Counted from the first letter of the stretch, positions 11,643-22,099 are shown. The stretch: 64,000 bases of DNA from Adiantum capillus-veneris (GCA_014529385.2 CM043951.1:111189469-111253468); one strand, 5' to 3'. Notes: generated by a model not told the origin, from the sequence alone. A program made the numbers and translations.

Positions 11643-12889
11643 AGTGACCATTTTCCTTGAATTATGTCAAGAGTTTCAAAATGGATTTTGAGGTGCTATT
11701 TGTCTAGAAAGTTGTCTCATGAGCTGAAAAAAACTCGACATTTTTTTGGAATATCAATTCCATCTTTAACCTTGTTCTTGCACAACATTTCACAACCTAA
11801 ACTGTGTGAAAAAACGGGTCCTGTTTTTGGCTTTTTTCAACTTTTTGCGACTATAGCACTCTAGAATTCATGTTTGTGAGGTCTATAATGCTAGAGAACT
11901 ATCTTTAGTAGTCCTCAACATGTCCTGATGCTTCTAGGGAGAAATAAATGTTAAAGTTGTAAGTTATGACTAAATTACAAAAATTGTCAAATCCTGTTTT
12001 TTAGCCAATTTTAGCTCTTCTATGATTTTTTTGGTGGCTTTCATGATATCCAAATGCAGTTTTGATTTTCTATGTCGCATATTGTAACATAAAGTTAATA
12101 TTCCTTGAGTTTTGGGGCACCTAATACCCTCTTTTGCATAGTAGACAACAATGGTTGATTTTTTCAATTATAGAAGAAAACGAAACATTCTAGTATATCA
12201 AGTATATCTTTTTCAATATTGTTAGTTTCTTGTGACAACTACATGAATTTTGTAGGTAGTAACCATATCTAGTCATAAGGATCAAATTTGGCTAGATATT
12301 GAATAGTTTCTATGGGATTCTACAACTCATAATGTTGAACCCAGTTTTTTCATGTTTGCTGTATTTAGCACTTCATCTTTCTCCCCAAGATTCCCCTTGG
12401 TAAGAGATGTATTATTCTTTTGACATGCTCCATGGCTCCTTATGAACCTAAAGGACAATAGGGAACTAAGAAAACATGCATATATTTTTTGTATTGAGCA
12501 TGGCTATACAAACTTTGATGATAGGTTTGCAAAATGGTAAAAATTCAACTTTTTTGTACCTATTTCTTTCGGCAAAACAAAAAATAGTGAGTGAGAAGAA
12601 ATCATATGTTCTGATCACAAACCCATTGAAGTTAACTAGGGAATTTATCTCAAGTCCTACAAAAATCCTTAATTTTATTTTTATGCAACAAAACGTAAGA
12701 AATGACTGTTTTGATGAAAATGTACTTGTCCATCAACTTTGGAGGCTTGGTGTGACCAAAAGATGAGAAATTTTACAAGTTTCTTATTTTTTACATGTGT
12801 AGTAGGCCTTGAACTATAACCTCATGAAAGGATTTTACAAAATGAGTGGATCTACTATGGTTTTGGAGGTTTTTTTCAAAACCTTGAAA

Positions 12890-12910
12890 GGACACTTTTA
12901 TGTCCTGTTA
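12890..12910 (+). repeat. Subterminal direct repeat, right copy
   Basis: Identical over 21 bp to 11622-11642, ending two bases before the right terminal repeat. Confidence 0.75.
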
Positions 12911-12912
12911 GG

Positions 12913-12930
12913 TTACCAACCTAGTGTTAA
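12913..12930 (-). repeat. Right terminal inverted repeat with target TTAA
   Basis: TTACCAACCTAGTGTTAA is the exact reverse complement of 11584-11601. The integrase frame resumes directly after it. Confidence 0.9.
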
Positions 12931-13200
12931 AGGCAGCAGCTTCTATCTACTCACAAAAACGAAGGCAAAAAGAATTTTTTGATAAGCATGTACTTTTCCA
13001 AAAATTCAAAACAACCCATTATGTCTTGGTTTATACATTGAAGCAACATGCAAAGAAACTTAAAAAGCGAGGGATGAGACCCTTTGTGATTAAAGATTTA
13101 TCACCAAGTGATGCCGTCAAGCTTGCTACATTGGATGGGGAGGAAATGCCTAACTAGATAAGTGATTTCCGACTAAAAAGATTTCATCTACCACTACCCA

Positions 13201-14338
13201 AGCAAAGAAAAAGACACAAGAAAAACAACACATTATTGCAGAAGCTCAAGCAGAGGCTAAAGAAAGGGTAGCAAAAAAGAAGCTTCTTCGACGACAAAAA
13301 CATGGACCGCCTCTAAAGATAAATGCAATTCGGGTCACAGAATTTGATAATGAGACCATACAGGAGCCTGAAATTGATATTACAATCGAAAATAATCAAG
13401 TGAAGGCAAAAATGATACTTGATTCGGGAGCTCAATGGAACTTGACATCCTACGACCTTTACAAGTAACTTCAACTTGACAACCAATTACAAAGGACAGC
13501 GAATGAGCTCCACAGTTATTCAGAACATCTGATTAAAGTTTTGGGATGGATGGTGATCAGAGTACAAATTAATCAACATGATTATCCGCATAAATTTTAT
13601 GTGGTAGAAGATACGAGCACACAACATGCAATTTTGCTAGGGAAACCTTGGTAGAAAAGTTATAAGGTACAACTTGACTGGTGTCACAACACTGTCAATA
13701 TACAATCTGATTTGACAACACAACAAATTCCTTTTCCTAAAAGGGCGGAAAAAGAACAATCAATCTTGAAATTGCCAGACAAAGATAAGCATACCTTACC
13801 AACAACAATGGACCAAAAAGGAATTTCAAAGATGACATCAAGGCAGCAAGATCAAGTCCCAAAGGCAAAGACTCATAATACAAAGAATAGCAGTTATCAA
13901 AGTGTATACCAACACAAACAACAGGGTCAATACAACAAAGTTATCAAGCAGATTTGGGTCCGGAAAGATCAATTGACTAAGGAGGAGAAACCTAAATTAA
14001 ATTTTAAACCTCCAAAACCAATCTCTTGCCATAGACAGATATGGGTACCAAAGAAACTACGCAGCATTCCCAACCACCATACCAAAATTTGGATTCGAAA
14101 GCAACAAACTCAAGAACTGCCAATACACAACTTCAACAACCGACAAAAGGCAAGTCCCAATCAACTGATATCAAAGGTTCAATGGTGGCGACCAAAGAAA
14201 AAAGCAACCACAGATAACAAAAGACTGAGCAGCCTGACAATCAAAGAAAGAGCAAGAATACTTGAGAGCTTACTGTTTAGACGACTTTCCCAGGAGCATA
14301 CAAACATCGACATAATCGTCCAAGGGGACTTCGACTAG
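13201..14338 (+). pseudogene. Extra ORF after integrase with a second retropepsin-like domain
   Basis: A single frame runs from about 13202 to the stop at 14336-14338, broken only by TAA at 13466 and TAG at 13652. After a Lys/Gln/Ala-rich helix (AEAQAEAKERVAKKK), a retropepsin-like fold is readable. VKAKMILDSGAQWNLTS carries the Asp-Ser-Gly triplet at 13421-13429, VLGWMVIRVQIN and FYVVEDTS follow, and HAILLGKPW at 13628-13651 is the conserved closing strand, then KVQLDWCHNTVNI. The C-terminal 200 residues are basic and carry four spaced QIWVRK-type motifs. The element already has a normal protease upstream, so this is an additional domain. Its role is unknown. Confidence 0.75.
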
Positions 14339-14353
14339 GAAGGGGGGAGGAAC
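14337..14353 (+). other. Polypurine tract of gypsy-1
   Basis: AGGAAGGGGGGAGGAA follows the last ORF directly, as expected for the plus-strand primer beside the 3' LTR. The LTR start may be the TGTAAAAAGGGC at about 14368. Confidence 0.6.
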
Positions 14354-15784
14354 CAACACACTACAAGTGTAAAAAGGGCACTATTTTCCTTCAGTTCTAG
14401 ATTTTTATGTTTGATTGCAATTATTTTGATAAAAATCGAACAGATATGCCCTAAAATATTGAGTAATAACAAGATGACAGAGGACAAACACCAAGATGAG
14501 CCTCTAGGTGTGTGTATATATCTAAAATTGGAGGTTTTCAGGAAGAAAAAGTGAGAAAATGGAGCAATCCGACCAAAAATACTACAAATTGATGTATATA
14601 GTGGGTTGTTATGATATTACCTAATTATCTTGATTTTTTTATATTTTTTTGGGTCAAATTGGATATTTTTCTTTTAATTGTTTTTTCCAGCCAAAAACAA
14701 AGAAAAATAGAAAAAGCAAGTGAAAAGACACTTTTAGTGACAAAAGAAAAATATAGGAGTGGTCAATGGACAATTGAAAACTTATGGTGAAGATGGGGTG
14801 CAAATATGCGAGAAAGTTGCGGAAAGCCAAATTGGCAGATCTTGGGCCAATTGACAAATTTTTCAAAAACAGAGCAACCGGAGTCCAAATGAAGAAATTT
14901 TTGAGCCTAAAGTACAGTTCACAACAAGATAGGAGCACATGTCAAATTTTTTAAAAAGTGGTCCTAGAACCTCGATATAAGTTCTTTTGGGCCCACTTAA
15001 GAGCTCATTTTCACTATTCACAAGTGAGAGAGAGCTTGAGAGACCTAGAGCAATCGGATCTTCTGCGACTCCGTATGATGCACACAACACATTGATCGGT
15101 GCTAGATATGAGAGGTAGGCTCGTTACAATGATCTTTTCTTGTCCTACACTCTCTTTGTCGCAAAAACTTCAAAAATTGGCAATGTAGCTTAGTGGAAAA
15201 GAAACCGAAAACAACCCGTAATGGATCATCCACTCAACGGGTTTCTATGAGACTTGATGGGGGTTAATCCTAAGCTAAAAGAACACATCGACGACCTCCA
15301 ATGTATTTTCAGGCACGAAAAAGACTGATCGGGAAAGAATGGCCGAAACAACGCAAAACTTCAGGAGAAGATACATCTCAAGCATGTATTTAAGTCAAGT
15401 AAGTTTTCGCCTGCATCCAACATCAAAAGTGGGTCAAAACATGGGGCAAAGCTTCGGGGCTGCAAAGTGTCATTTGGGCCTCACGGTCGAGATAGATGTC
15501 TATTTGCCGCCAAACTTCACTGGCTACATCAACATATCATCAACAACCAATATGTAAATTCAAACATCAAGAAAAACTATCGCCGACAGTCTCCTCAACA
15601 AAAGACGCTATTTGAGTGACAAATCGCGAAATGTGGCATTTATGAGTCTAAAGGATTCATTATAGCCACAAGAGGGTGCCTAAGGACATCAACATGCAAG
15701 TGAAATAGAGATAAAGAAGAATCTCTAAGTCAATGCGGCTACAATGCAGAAATCCCTTCCGACTCAAATACCAAGTAGGGAGTT
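14354..15784. other. Probable 3' LTR of gypsy-1 and flanking DNA, no gene
   Basis: No supported ORF. A TATATATCTAAA stretch at 14515-14527 could be the LTR TATA box, and a purine-rich GAGAGAGAGCTTGAGAG lies near 15024-15040. I could not place the LTR end because no second copy is recognisable in the window. Confidence 0.35.
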
Positions 15785-15890
15785 TCAAAACTGATCACTT
15801 GACTTTTTAAAGTGAAAAATGGCTAACAGGGCTTAAGGCACAATCACAAACCACCTTAAATCATCAAAATAAGTTTTTATCACAATAGAA

Positions 15891-15906
15891 TTCATACGCG
15901 TATGAA
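15891..15906. repeat. Perfect palindrome
   Basis: TTCATACGCGTATGAA, 16 bp, exactly self-complementary. Confidence 0.85.
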
Positions 15907-16176
15907 GTCTCACAGACAGTTTTTGCACAAGAAACACTCACAAGAAATCGCAGCATCATTCTGCATACCCTCTAGAAGCAATACACAAAATTTCATAGAA
16001 TTTGGAGCTTTTACAGGCAACAAAGAACCAAAAAAGAGGCAAAGTCTCAGCCTAATCTCAATATCTGGCTTTGGACTTATAAAAAATGCTCCAAATCATG
16101 TGAAATCTTGTGCACAGCATATACTTAGCCCAAATATCTTATGACTATGCTCAAAAATGCATTTTGTGAAAAGAGA

Positions 16177-16194
16177 CTTCATACGCATATAAAG
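16177..16194. repeat. Imperfect palindrome, second copy
   Basis: CTTCATACGCATATAAAG, with two mismatched pairs relative to the other copies. Confidence 0.7.
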
Positions 16195-16454
16195 ACTAAC
16201 TCTGCTATCAGGGAGTGCTTCTCACAAACTGATCACCCAAGCCTTTAAAGTATATTATGCCAAGCCTCTACACCAAATTTGGACCAAATTGGGAATGTAT
16301 TGGTCATTATCACTTCAGCTTCAAAAACAAAGTGTCTTAGCCTGAATTAAGTATTAAGCCCAAGAACTCTTATCCAATTTCATGTGTACACCTATCACAG
16401 CCTTATTAACATCATGGACTAGGTCTGCAATAAATCTGGATAATAAATTATCAA

Positions 16455-16482
16455 GTAGACTTTATACGTGTATAAAGTCTAC
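16455..16482. repeat. Long palindrome, third copy
   Basis: Two perfect 13-bp arms (GTAGACTTTATAC and its complement) around a central GT, the longest of the set. Confidence 0.85.
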
Positions 16483-16754
16483 AGGGTGAAAGCATGACTA
16501 GGTGTTACACTTTTATGGGTTGATTATTAATTTTGAATAGCTGCACTATTAGACGTGGCGCGCAGTAAAATTTTTGCAAATTCTAAATTTGGCGCCAGAT
16601 AGATTTTTAGATTCTCCTCTTCAAGAGATATCCAATGATATATCACACGCCTTGGGTTCTTCTACGTTTGTCAAACATGTTGTAGCTATTAATTTGCCAA
16701 ATAGTGATGTCCCAGACACAGCCTTGGTGTCCACCCAGTCATGCTTTCACCCTA
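16482..16754. mobile_element. MITE-like element, ~273 bp
   Basis: The left end reads CAGGGTGAAAGCATGACTAG. The right end is its near-complement (GTCATGCTTTCACCCTA), giving about 22 bp of inverted repeat with few mismatches and a TA on both sides. No coding capacity. Removing it regularises the spacing of the palindrome array. TA duplication would suit a Stowaway/mariner-type MITE; the exact ends are uncertain by a base or two. Confidence 0.5.
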
Positions 16755-17008
16755 TAACAAGCCTTGATATAGCAGGCTAGCTAGGATCTTAGGCTTTTAG
16801 CACTTGGAAAACATCATAACACACATCAATCACAATTGGGGGTAATTTGACCTTCATTCATTCAAAAAAGTCAAACATGCGATCTGACATCTTTTGAAGC
16901 CTTTCTATCACAATTCACAAACCCAAAGTCATATCAGAGTTCATGGACACTTTACACAAGCCATACAACACCAGCCTGTGGAATTTCTCACTATTTTACA
17001 TCAATAGT

Positions 17009-17026
17009 CTTTATACGCGTATAAAG
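17009..17026. repeat. Perfect palindrome, fourth copy
   Basis: CTTTATACGCGTATAAAG, 18 bp, exactly self-complementary. Confidence 0.85.
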
Positions 17027-17145
17027 TCTAAACTATTATATGAGAGCCCAACCAACAATTTCTCAGCACTGGTTTGTGCAACATGTTATATACAATGCAT
17101 GCCTTCAATTTAGACAAGTTTGGGCTAGATACTGACCACTAGTAG

Positions 17146-17371
17146 TGTTGGAATTAGGGTTGCACAGAAACACACACATCTTGGAGAAGACAAAGAAAGC
17201 TCAAGGCACACAATAGAGAGTGTATAACTTAGTGTGCAATGGAAAGATAGATATCCCTAGAGTGATGGGTGTATATACAATGATCGGGGGAAAAAACCTC
17301 CTAAAGAGGGAAAAAATGCCCGGCGGTCCTAGTGTGTTCACACACATCACTACCACATATATATGGTAACA
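17146..17371 (-). repeat. 3' LTR of copia-A1
   Basis: 226 bp, TGTTGG to TAACA, matching the 227-bp LTRs of copia-A2 with scattered differences. Its minus strand holds a TTGTATATAC TATA-like box. Confidence 0.9.
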
Positions 17372-17373
17372 AA

Positions 17374-17384
17374 TCCCCCCTGGA
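17374..17384 (-). other. Polypurine tract of copia-A1
   Basis: The minus strand reads CCAGGGGGGAT directly before the 3' LTR. Confidence 0.7.
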
Positions 17385-17446
17385 GTGATGCGGTGAACGA
17401 GAGCTGGCACATGAGTAAAGGGAAATGCCATGCCCTAAGGACATGA

Positions 17447-20400
17447 TCAGTCCACAAAGGGGAGTAAGCCCAAAGCTTTGCGGAAAGCTTCAAGCTTCTC
17501 ACGAGACAATGACTTTGTGAAAAGATCTGCAAGGTTGTCCTGTGTTGACACATAAGCCAAGCTGATCTCTCCTGTTGAGAGCCTCTCCCTGACATAGTGG
17601 TAATGCACCTCAATGTGCTTTGTGCGAGCATGAAAAACTGGGTTCCTCGTAACTGCCAATGCTCTCTGATTGTCAGTGTAGATAGTGTTGGAGTGTCCTA
17701 TCCAACACCCAAATCAGCCATAAGGCGTCTGAGCCATACGCACTCAACCATACCTGTGAAGACTGCCTTGTACTTAGCCTCACAACTTGAAGTGGCCATA
17801 GTAGGTTGCTTCTTGCTCAACCATGATATACATGAACTGCCAATATGAAACAAAAACCACTTGTGGATACTCTCGTGTCAAAACAACCAGCCCAATCTGA
17901 GTCCGAAAAAGCATGTAAGTCTGGCGGCAATGATCCCCCCTTGGGATAAAACAAGCCAAGATGTAAAGTGCCACTAAGGTAGCGGAAAATCCTCTTGACA
18001 GCCTACCAATGCTTAAACCCTGGGCTATGCATAAATCTGCTAACCTGTGAGGCTGCAAACTGAATATCCGGCCTCAAGTTGCATACATAAATGAGGCAGC
18101 CAACAACGGTTTGATAAAGAGTGACATCAGTAGGATCGCCAGCATCATGTAGACTCAACTTCAAACCTGTTTCCATGGGAGTGGCAATAGGTTTGCAATC
18201 CTCAAGTCCAAACTTACATAGCAATGTCTCTATGTAACTTTTCTGACATAAGGCAATACCACCATCACACTGCTTAAACTGTATACCCAAGTAATGATGC
18301 AACAACCCCAAATCTTTCATCTTGAAAGTAGCATTAAAATCAGCCTTAAATTCATCAATATGTCTCTCGTTTGGTCCAGTGATCAGCAAATCATCAACAT
18401 AAAGAACCACAATGAGAAGTACATCATGCTCACGCTTTACATACAATGTGCTTTCTCTTGGACTGTTATGAAAGCCTTGTTTGACCAAATGAGTGTCAGC
18501 TTTCTCATACCAAGCACAAAGATATTGCTTCAACCCATACAAATCCTTCTTACATCTGCACACTTTGTCCTCTTGTCCTTTTATGACAAAACCGCGAGGC
18601 TACGTTACATAAACTTCCTCAAATATGTCACCATTCAAGAAAGCAGTAACAATGTCTGATTGATGTACATCCCAACCAAAATGAGTTGCCAATGCACATA
18701 GAAAACGCACAGTAGTCATACGACAAGTGGGAGCAAAAGTCTCTTCATAATCAATGCCTTTTTGCTGTGCATAACCCTTTGCAACAAGTCGAGCCTTATG
18801 GCGATCGATCTCACCATCCGGCTTGTGTTTCAACTTGTAAACCCACTTCGTACCAATGGCCTTTTTTCCAGGAGGCAAATCACATAAAGTCCATGTGTCA
18901 TTTTCTATGAGTGCATCATATTCTGATTGCATGGCAGCCATCCAATTTTCTGAATTCTGTGCTTCATGAAAAGACAGAGGCTCCTCAACATCATGTAAAC
19001 TAGATACAGCCAAAGCATAACAATCTGATGCATAAGATGCATGGCGAGAGCCTGAACGAGTACGACTAGACAAAGGTGCATCCAATTTACTATCACGCAA
19101 AGTGTGCACCAGCCATTTTGGCATACCTCTAGCCTGCTCATTTTCAGCCCTTTCCTCATCAAGTACATCATGTACATCTGCATCAGTAATAGGGTGATTT
19201 AGAACATTTTCAGAAACCCCCATAGGCTGTACATTTGACTCATTGGAACTTACATTCGTATTTCCACCATTGAAAAGAGGCAACAAAGTGTCATAAATGT
19301 CCTTTGAGCTTACCTTACTGTCTGTAGTATATGACAGCAAGGGCTGAAAGAATCTTCCACAAACACTACATCCCGAGAAACCATAATACATTTTGTTTGC
19401 GAATGATACAACCTGTAAACTTTTCTTTCAGCACTATAACCAACAAAAATACATTTGACAGTCTTATCATCCAATTTTCTGCGCTGCACTTGTGGCACCA
19501 AAGCATATGCCAAACAGCCAAAAACACGCATGTGCTCAATAGAAGGCTTTCTATCATGCCATGCTTCATATGGAGTAATAGAGTGCAAAGATTTCGTAGG
19601 ACACCTATTAAGTACATAAGTAGCACACATGTTGGCCTCAAGCCAAGAAGAATGCGGCAAAGCTTGAAATTTGACCATACATCGTGCCATTTTCCGTCAA
19701 TGACCTGTTTTCCCTGTCAGCAACACCATTTTGTTGAGGTGTATAAGGCACTGTACATTGGTGTTTTATCCCACGACTAACCAAAAATGCATTGAATTCA
19801 TGAGACATATACTCCCCCCCTCGATCGGAACGGAGGGTGCCCATAGTACATTTGGAGACATTTTCAACCATAGCCAGAAGTTGTTTGAAGCACATATAAA
19901 CTTAGGACTTCACTTTAAGCGGAGATACCCATGCATGCCTGGAGTAATCATCAATGAAAGTCACGAAGTACAGGTAATTGCCCAAGGACGGAGTTTTCAT
20001 GGGCCCACAAACATCACTATGCACAAGCTGCAACCTGCATGTGGCCCGAACTGAACCATCCTTTGGAAACTTAGAACGCTGCATCTTACACAAAATACAG
20101 CGTTCACAAACATGTTTGACAAGTGCTTCAAGAGGCGGCAAAGAAGCAACCATATCAGATTTCTGCAAACGTAGAAAAATGGCAAAATTCAGATGACCAA
20201 AACGTGCATGCCAAAGTTTTGCATCTGAAATAGCCCTTGAATCTGCAACAGTATTTGCAAAATTTTTTCCGTACTTGTCATACAAAGTGAGCTTATACAG
20301 CCCACGGCACAAAAGGCCAGATGCAACAATTTCATCACCAAAACTGAGATCATGAATTGTACATCTGTCATCCACAAATTTGACTACAATTCCAAGTCTA

Positions 20401-20700
20401 GCAAGTGCGGATACAGAAAAGAGATTCTTCTTGATCCCAGGTACATAAAGTGCATCAACAAGTGTGAAGGAACTGCCATTAGCAGGATTGAGCACACTCT
20501 TTCCAACTCCCTGAAGTGGATAAGAGGCGTTGTTGGCACAAGTGACTGAATTCCCATGAGGGACAGACTCGAGAGAGGTAAACAATTCACGATGTGAGGT
20601 AATGTGCTTTGTAGTACCACTGTCGAAATACCACACATGTGAATCTGCAGCAAGTGACAAGCATGCATCATGGACAACAGGATTGTAAGTGCACTCTGCG
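17447..20700 (-). pseudogene. pol: copia-A1 pol: protease, integrase, RT, RNase H
   Basis: Pol matures particles, copies the RNA and integrates the DNA. In minus-strand order: protease WYFDSGTTKHIT near 20620; integrase HHCC (HARFGHLN, CERCILCK) near 20210-20080; core with HSDVCGP near 20020 and RSDRGGEY near 19815. The third catalytic position reads GVADREN instead of GVAERKN near 19720, Glu to Asp. Then RT with KARLVAKGYAQ near 18800, TAFLNGDIFEEVY near 18630, and intact YVDD near 18390-18401. RNase H ends TKHIEVHYHYVRE and LADLFTKSLS. Lesions: TGA/TAG after VKVKS, a frameshift near 19690, a stop in EEVYVT*, and frameshifts at 17650-17990. Confidence 0.93.
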
Positions 20701-21731
20701 CTAAAAGCCCATTCTGCATCAACATCAGCATCACAATCTCCTTTCACAGAAGACTCAACAATGGCTACATTTGTAGTGGAACCATCATTTGCAGTGGAAC
20801 CACCCTCTTTCTTCTTAGCCCCTTTGGCCTTCAACTTAGGACACGACTTGATCAAGTGATCATTAGCTTTACAATAATGGCAAGGCATCTTCTTTTTTCC
20901 CTTATCTCCAGAATTTCCAGACAAATTTCTGCTAGCAGTAGCATTAGGAACATAATTTTTGCCACTCGCAGCAGAACCATAAGAAGTGGCTGCATTGCTG
21001 TTACCACCCTTTCTTTGAGAAGCAATAAAATCCTGTTCAATTGCACGCTGTCTAGTCTTGTTTTTTCTGGAAAGTGACTCTTGCAACAACAATGTGCATA
21101 ATGCATCAAACTTGACAACTTATGGATTTCCTTGGGTCATAAGTCTCCAAGTACTAGCAAAAGTCTGGTAAGAATCTGGTAAGGCATCAAGAAAAATCTG
21201 CACTAGGGAACTGTCTGAAATGACTTCACTTGTAGAAATGAGTTGCTCATTGATATCCTTGACACTAGCAAGGAAAGTGTCCATATCATCTTCCTCATGC
21301 ATAATCTTCGAATCCAGCTCTTTACGCAGCAAAGCAATTTTAGCCTCATTGTGACTTGCATAAAGACCTGCTAGAATATCCCAAGCCTGTTTTGCAGATT
21401 TTGCTGAACGGATGTGAGAAACAATGGTGCGCTTCACAGAAAACGCAATCAATGGATGAGCCTGTGCATCCTTAATATCCCAACGAGCTTGTTATGCCGT
21501 AGGCAAAACAACTGTAACAGCTGCAATCCTTGCAGCAAGACCTGCAACATCTTCAACATCGCCTATATCCTCAGAATCAGGACGTACATTAATGCCATGC
21601 ACAATGTTCCAGACACCCTTTGACACAAGAACATGTTGCATCATATAAGCCCACATAGGGTAGTTGTCCCCATCCAACCTGTCCTCAGCAGCAAACATCT
21701 TGAGCATATCTGTGTTGTTGTTGTCAGCCAT
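20701..21731 (-). pseudogene. gag: copia-A1 gag relic with zinc knuckle
   Basis: Copia gag coats the element RNA. The likely start is the ATG at 21731 (MADNNNTDMLKMF), the same start as in copia-A2, and DGDNYPMWAYMM is the usual N-terminal core. The LYASHNEAKIALLRKEL and FLDALPDSYQTF phrases belong to the UBN2-type gag domain. A CX2CX4HX4C knuckle (CHYCKANDHLIKSC) lies near 20850-20885. Two in-frame stops occur: TAA after VVLPTA near 21493, and TAA at 21120-21122 after MTQGNP. The second is shared exactly with copia-A2. Confidence 0.9.
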
Positions 21732-22099
21732 GGTAAATGCTGCACCTGATGTGAAAACTGTCCGAAAATAGGAGAAACGGAGCGGGAACAACCTGTGCTA
21801 TATAGCACAAACCGTAGAAGGCTATAAGGCACCTATTATGCAGAAAATGGCACTAACAGAAATTCTGCACAAAATGAAGAAATAGCATGTGTAGTACTGC
21901 CTGTAGTGGAAACGGAGGCCGAAATGAGCCCAAATCAAAAATCTGAGTAGACCGAGCTCTATGAGCTTTCCCGAAGTATTTATCGACCTACGACTGCTCG
22001 CCAAAGCTCACTGAAATCGGAGAAAGTGAGTAGGCGTATGCTAGAGCAACTGGCGACTAAGCCCGGGAGGACACAACCTGCTCTATTTTAAGCACTTAA

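Larger units (their letters stand above)
11588..12926. mobile_element. 1.34-kb non-autonomous DNA transposon with CACTAG ends, TTAA duplication
   Basis: The element begins CACTAGGTTGGTAA and ends with the exact complement TTACCAACCTAGTG, a 14-bp perfect inverted repeat. TTAA flanks both ends (11584-11587 and 12927-12930), so the outer match is 18 bp. A 21-bp subterminal direct repeat beginning GGACACTTTTATGTCC lies 34 bases inside the left end and 16 inside the right, and is itself an interrupted palindrome. No transposase ORF is present. Removing it with one TTAA restores the integrase frame exactly. CACTA elements normally duplicate 3 bp; TTAA duplications are usual for piggyBac and some Chapaev-type relatives, so the family is uncertain. 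Confidence 0.85.
10561..13200 (+). pseudogene. pol: gypsy-1 integrase relic, split by a DNA transposon
   Basis: Integrase joins element DNA to the chromosome. The HHCC zinc domain is at about 10795-10940 (HGGISGGH, then CECCQR). The catalytic core begins KWGIDFVGPI near 11005, carrying the first Asp. VSDRGTHF near 11194 holds the second Asp. The third residue, normally Glu in an NGQAE context, reads Lys at 11308-11310. Coding stops at 11601 because a 1.34-kb element is inserted, and resumes at 12928 with AAASIYSQKRRQKEFFDKH and VLVYTLKQH..KLKKRGMRPF to LDGEEMPN at 13156. A TAG lies at 11059 after KTHA. Joining across the duplicated TTAA keeps one frame (DELC to LKAAA). Confidence 0.9.
4372..14353 (+). 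mobile_element. Ty3/gypsy LTR retrotransposon (gypsy-1), internal region, decayed
   Basis: Gag, protease, reverse transcriptase, RNase H and integrase relics follow one another on the plus strand. Integrase after RT is the Ty3/gypsy order. The integrase C-terminus (VLVYTLKQH and LDGEEMPN phrases) shows no chromodomain, so this is not an obvious chromovirus. An extra ORF with a second retropepsin-like domain follows the integrase, then a polypurine tract. A 1.34-kb DNA element sits inside the integrase gene. Frameshifts and in-frame stops occur in every domain, so the copy is dead. I could not pair the LTRs; the 3' LTR should start just after 14353. Confidence 0.9.
15785..17145. repeat. ~280-bp diverged tandem repeat carrying a palindrome per unit
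   Basis: An ACTTYATACGYGTATRAAGT-type palindrome recurs at 15891, 16177, 16455-16482 and 17009, and once more at 22100 beyond copia-A1. Steps are about 286, 284 and 549. Taking out the 273-bp MITE-like insert at 16482-16754 makes the third step about 276, so the period is near 280. Phrases between palindromes also recur loosely (CTGATCAC, AGCCT..TTAAGCCCAA). The segment at 15790-15850 reappears inverted at 22155-22222. No gene is seen. Confidence 0.65.
17146..22084 (-). mobile_element. Ty1/copia retrotransposon copia-A1, 5' truncated
   Basis: Gag, protease, integrase, RT and RNase H run on the minus strand in copia order. The 3' LTR is at the left (17146-17371). The 5' LTR is absent: homology to copia-A2 stops inside the primer-binding site, after the GCTCT at 22080-22084, and unrelated sequence follows. 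The internal region is very close to copia-A2, so they are one family. No target duplication can be checked because one end is lost. Frameshifts and stops throughout make it inactive. Confidence 0.93.

Noticed and set aside
16574-16780. 68-codon ORF inside the MITE-like element
   Set aside because: Starts within the element and runs across its right end, so it is not a real gene.
19331-19780. Plus-strand ORFs of up to 149 codons inside copia-A1, copied in copia-A2
   Set aside because: They are antisense shadows of integrase codons; the minus-strand protein is unmistakable.
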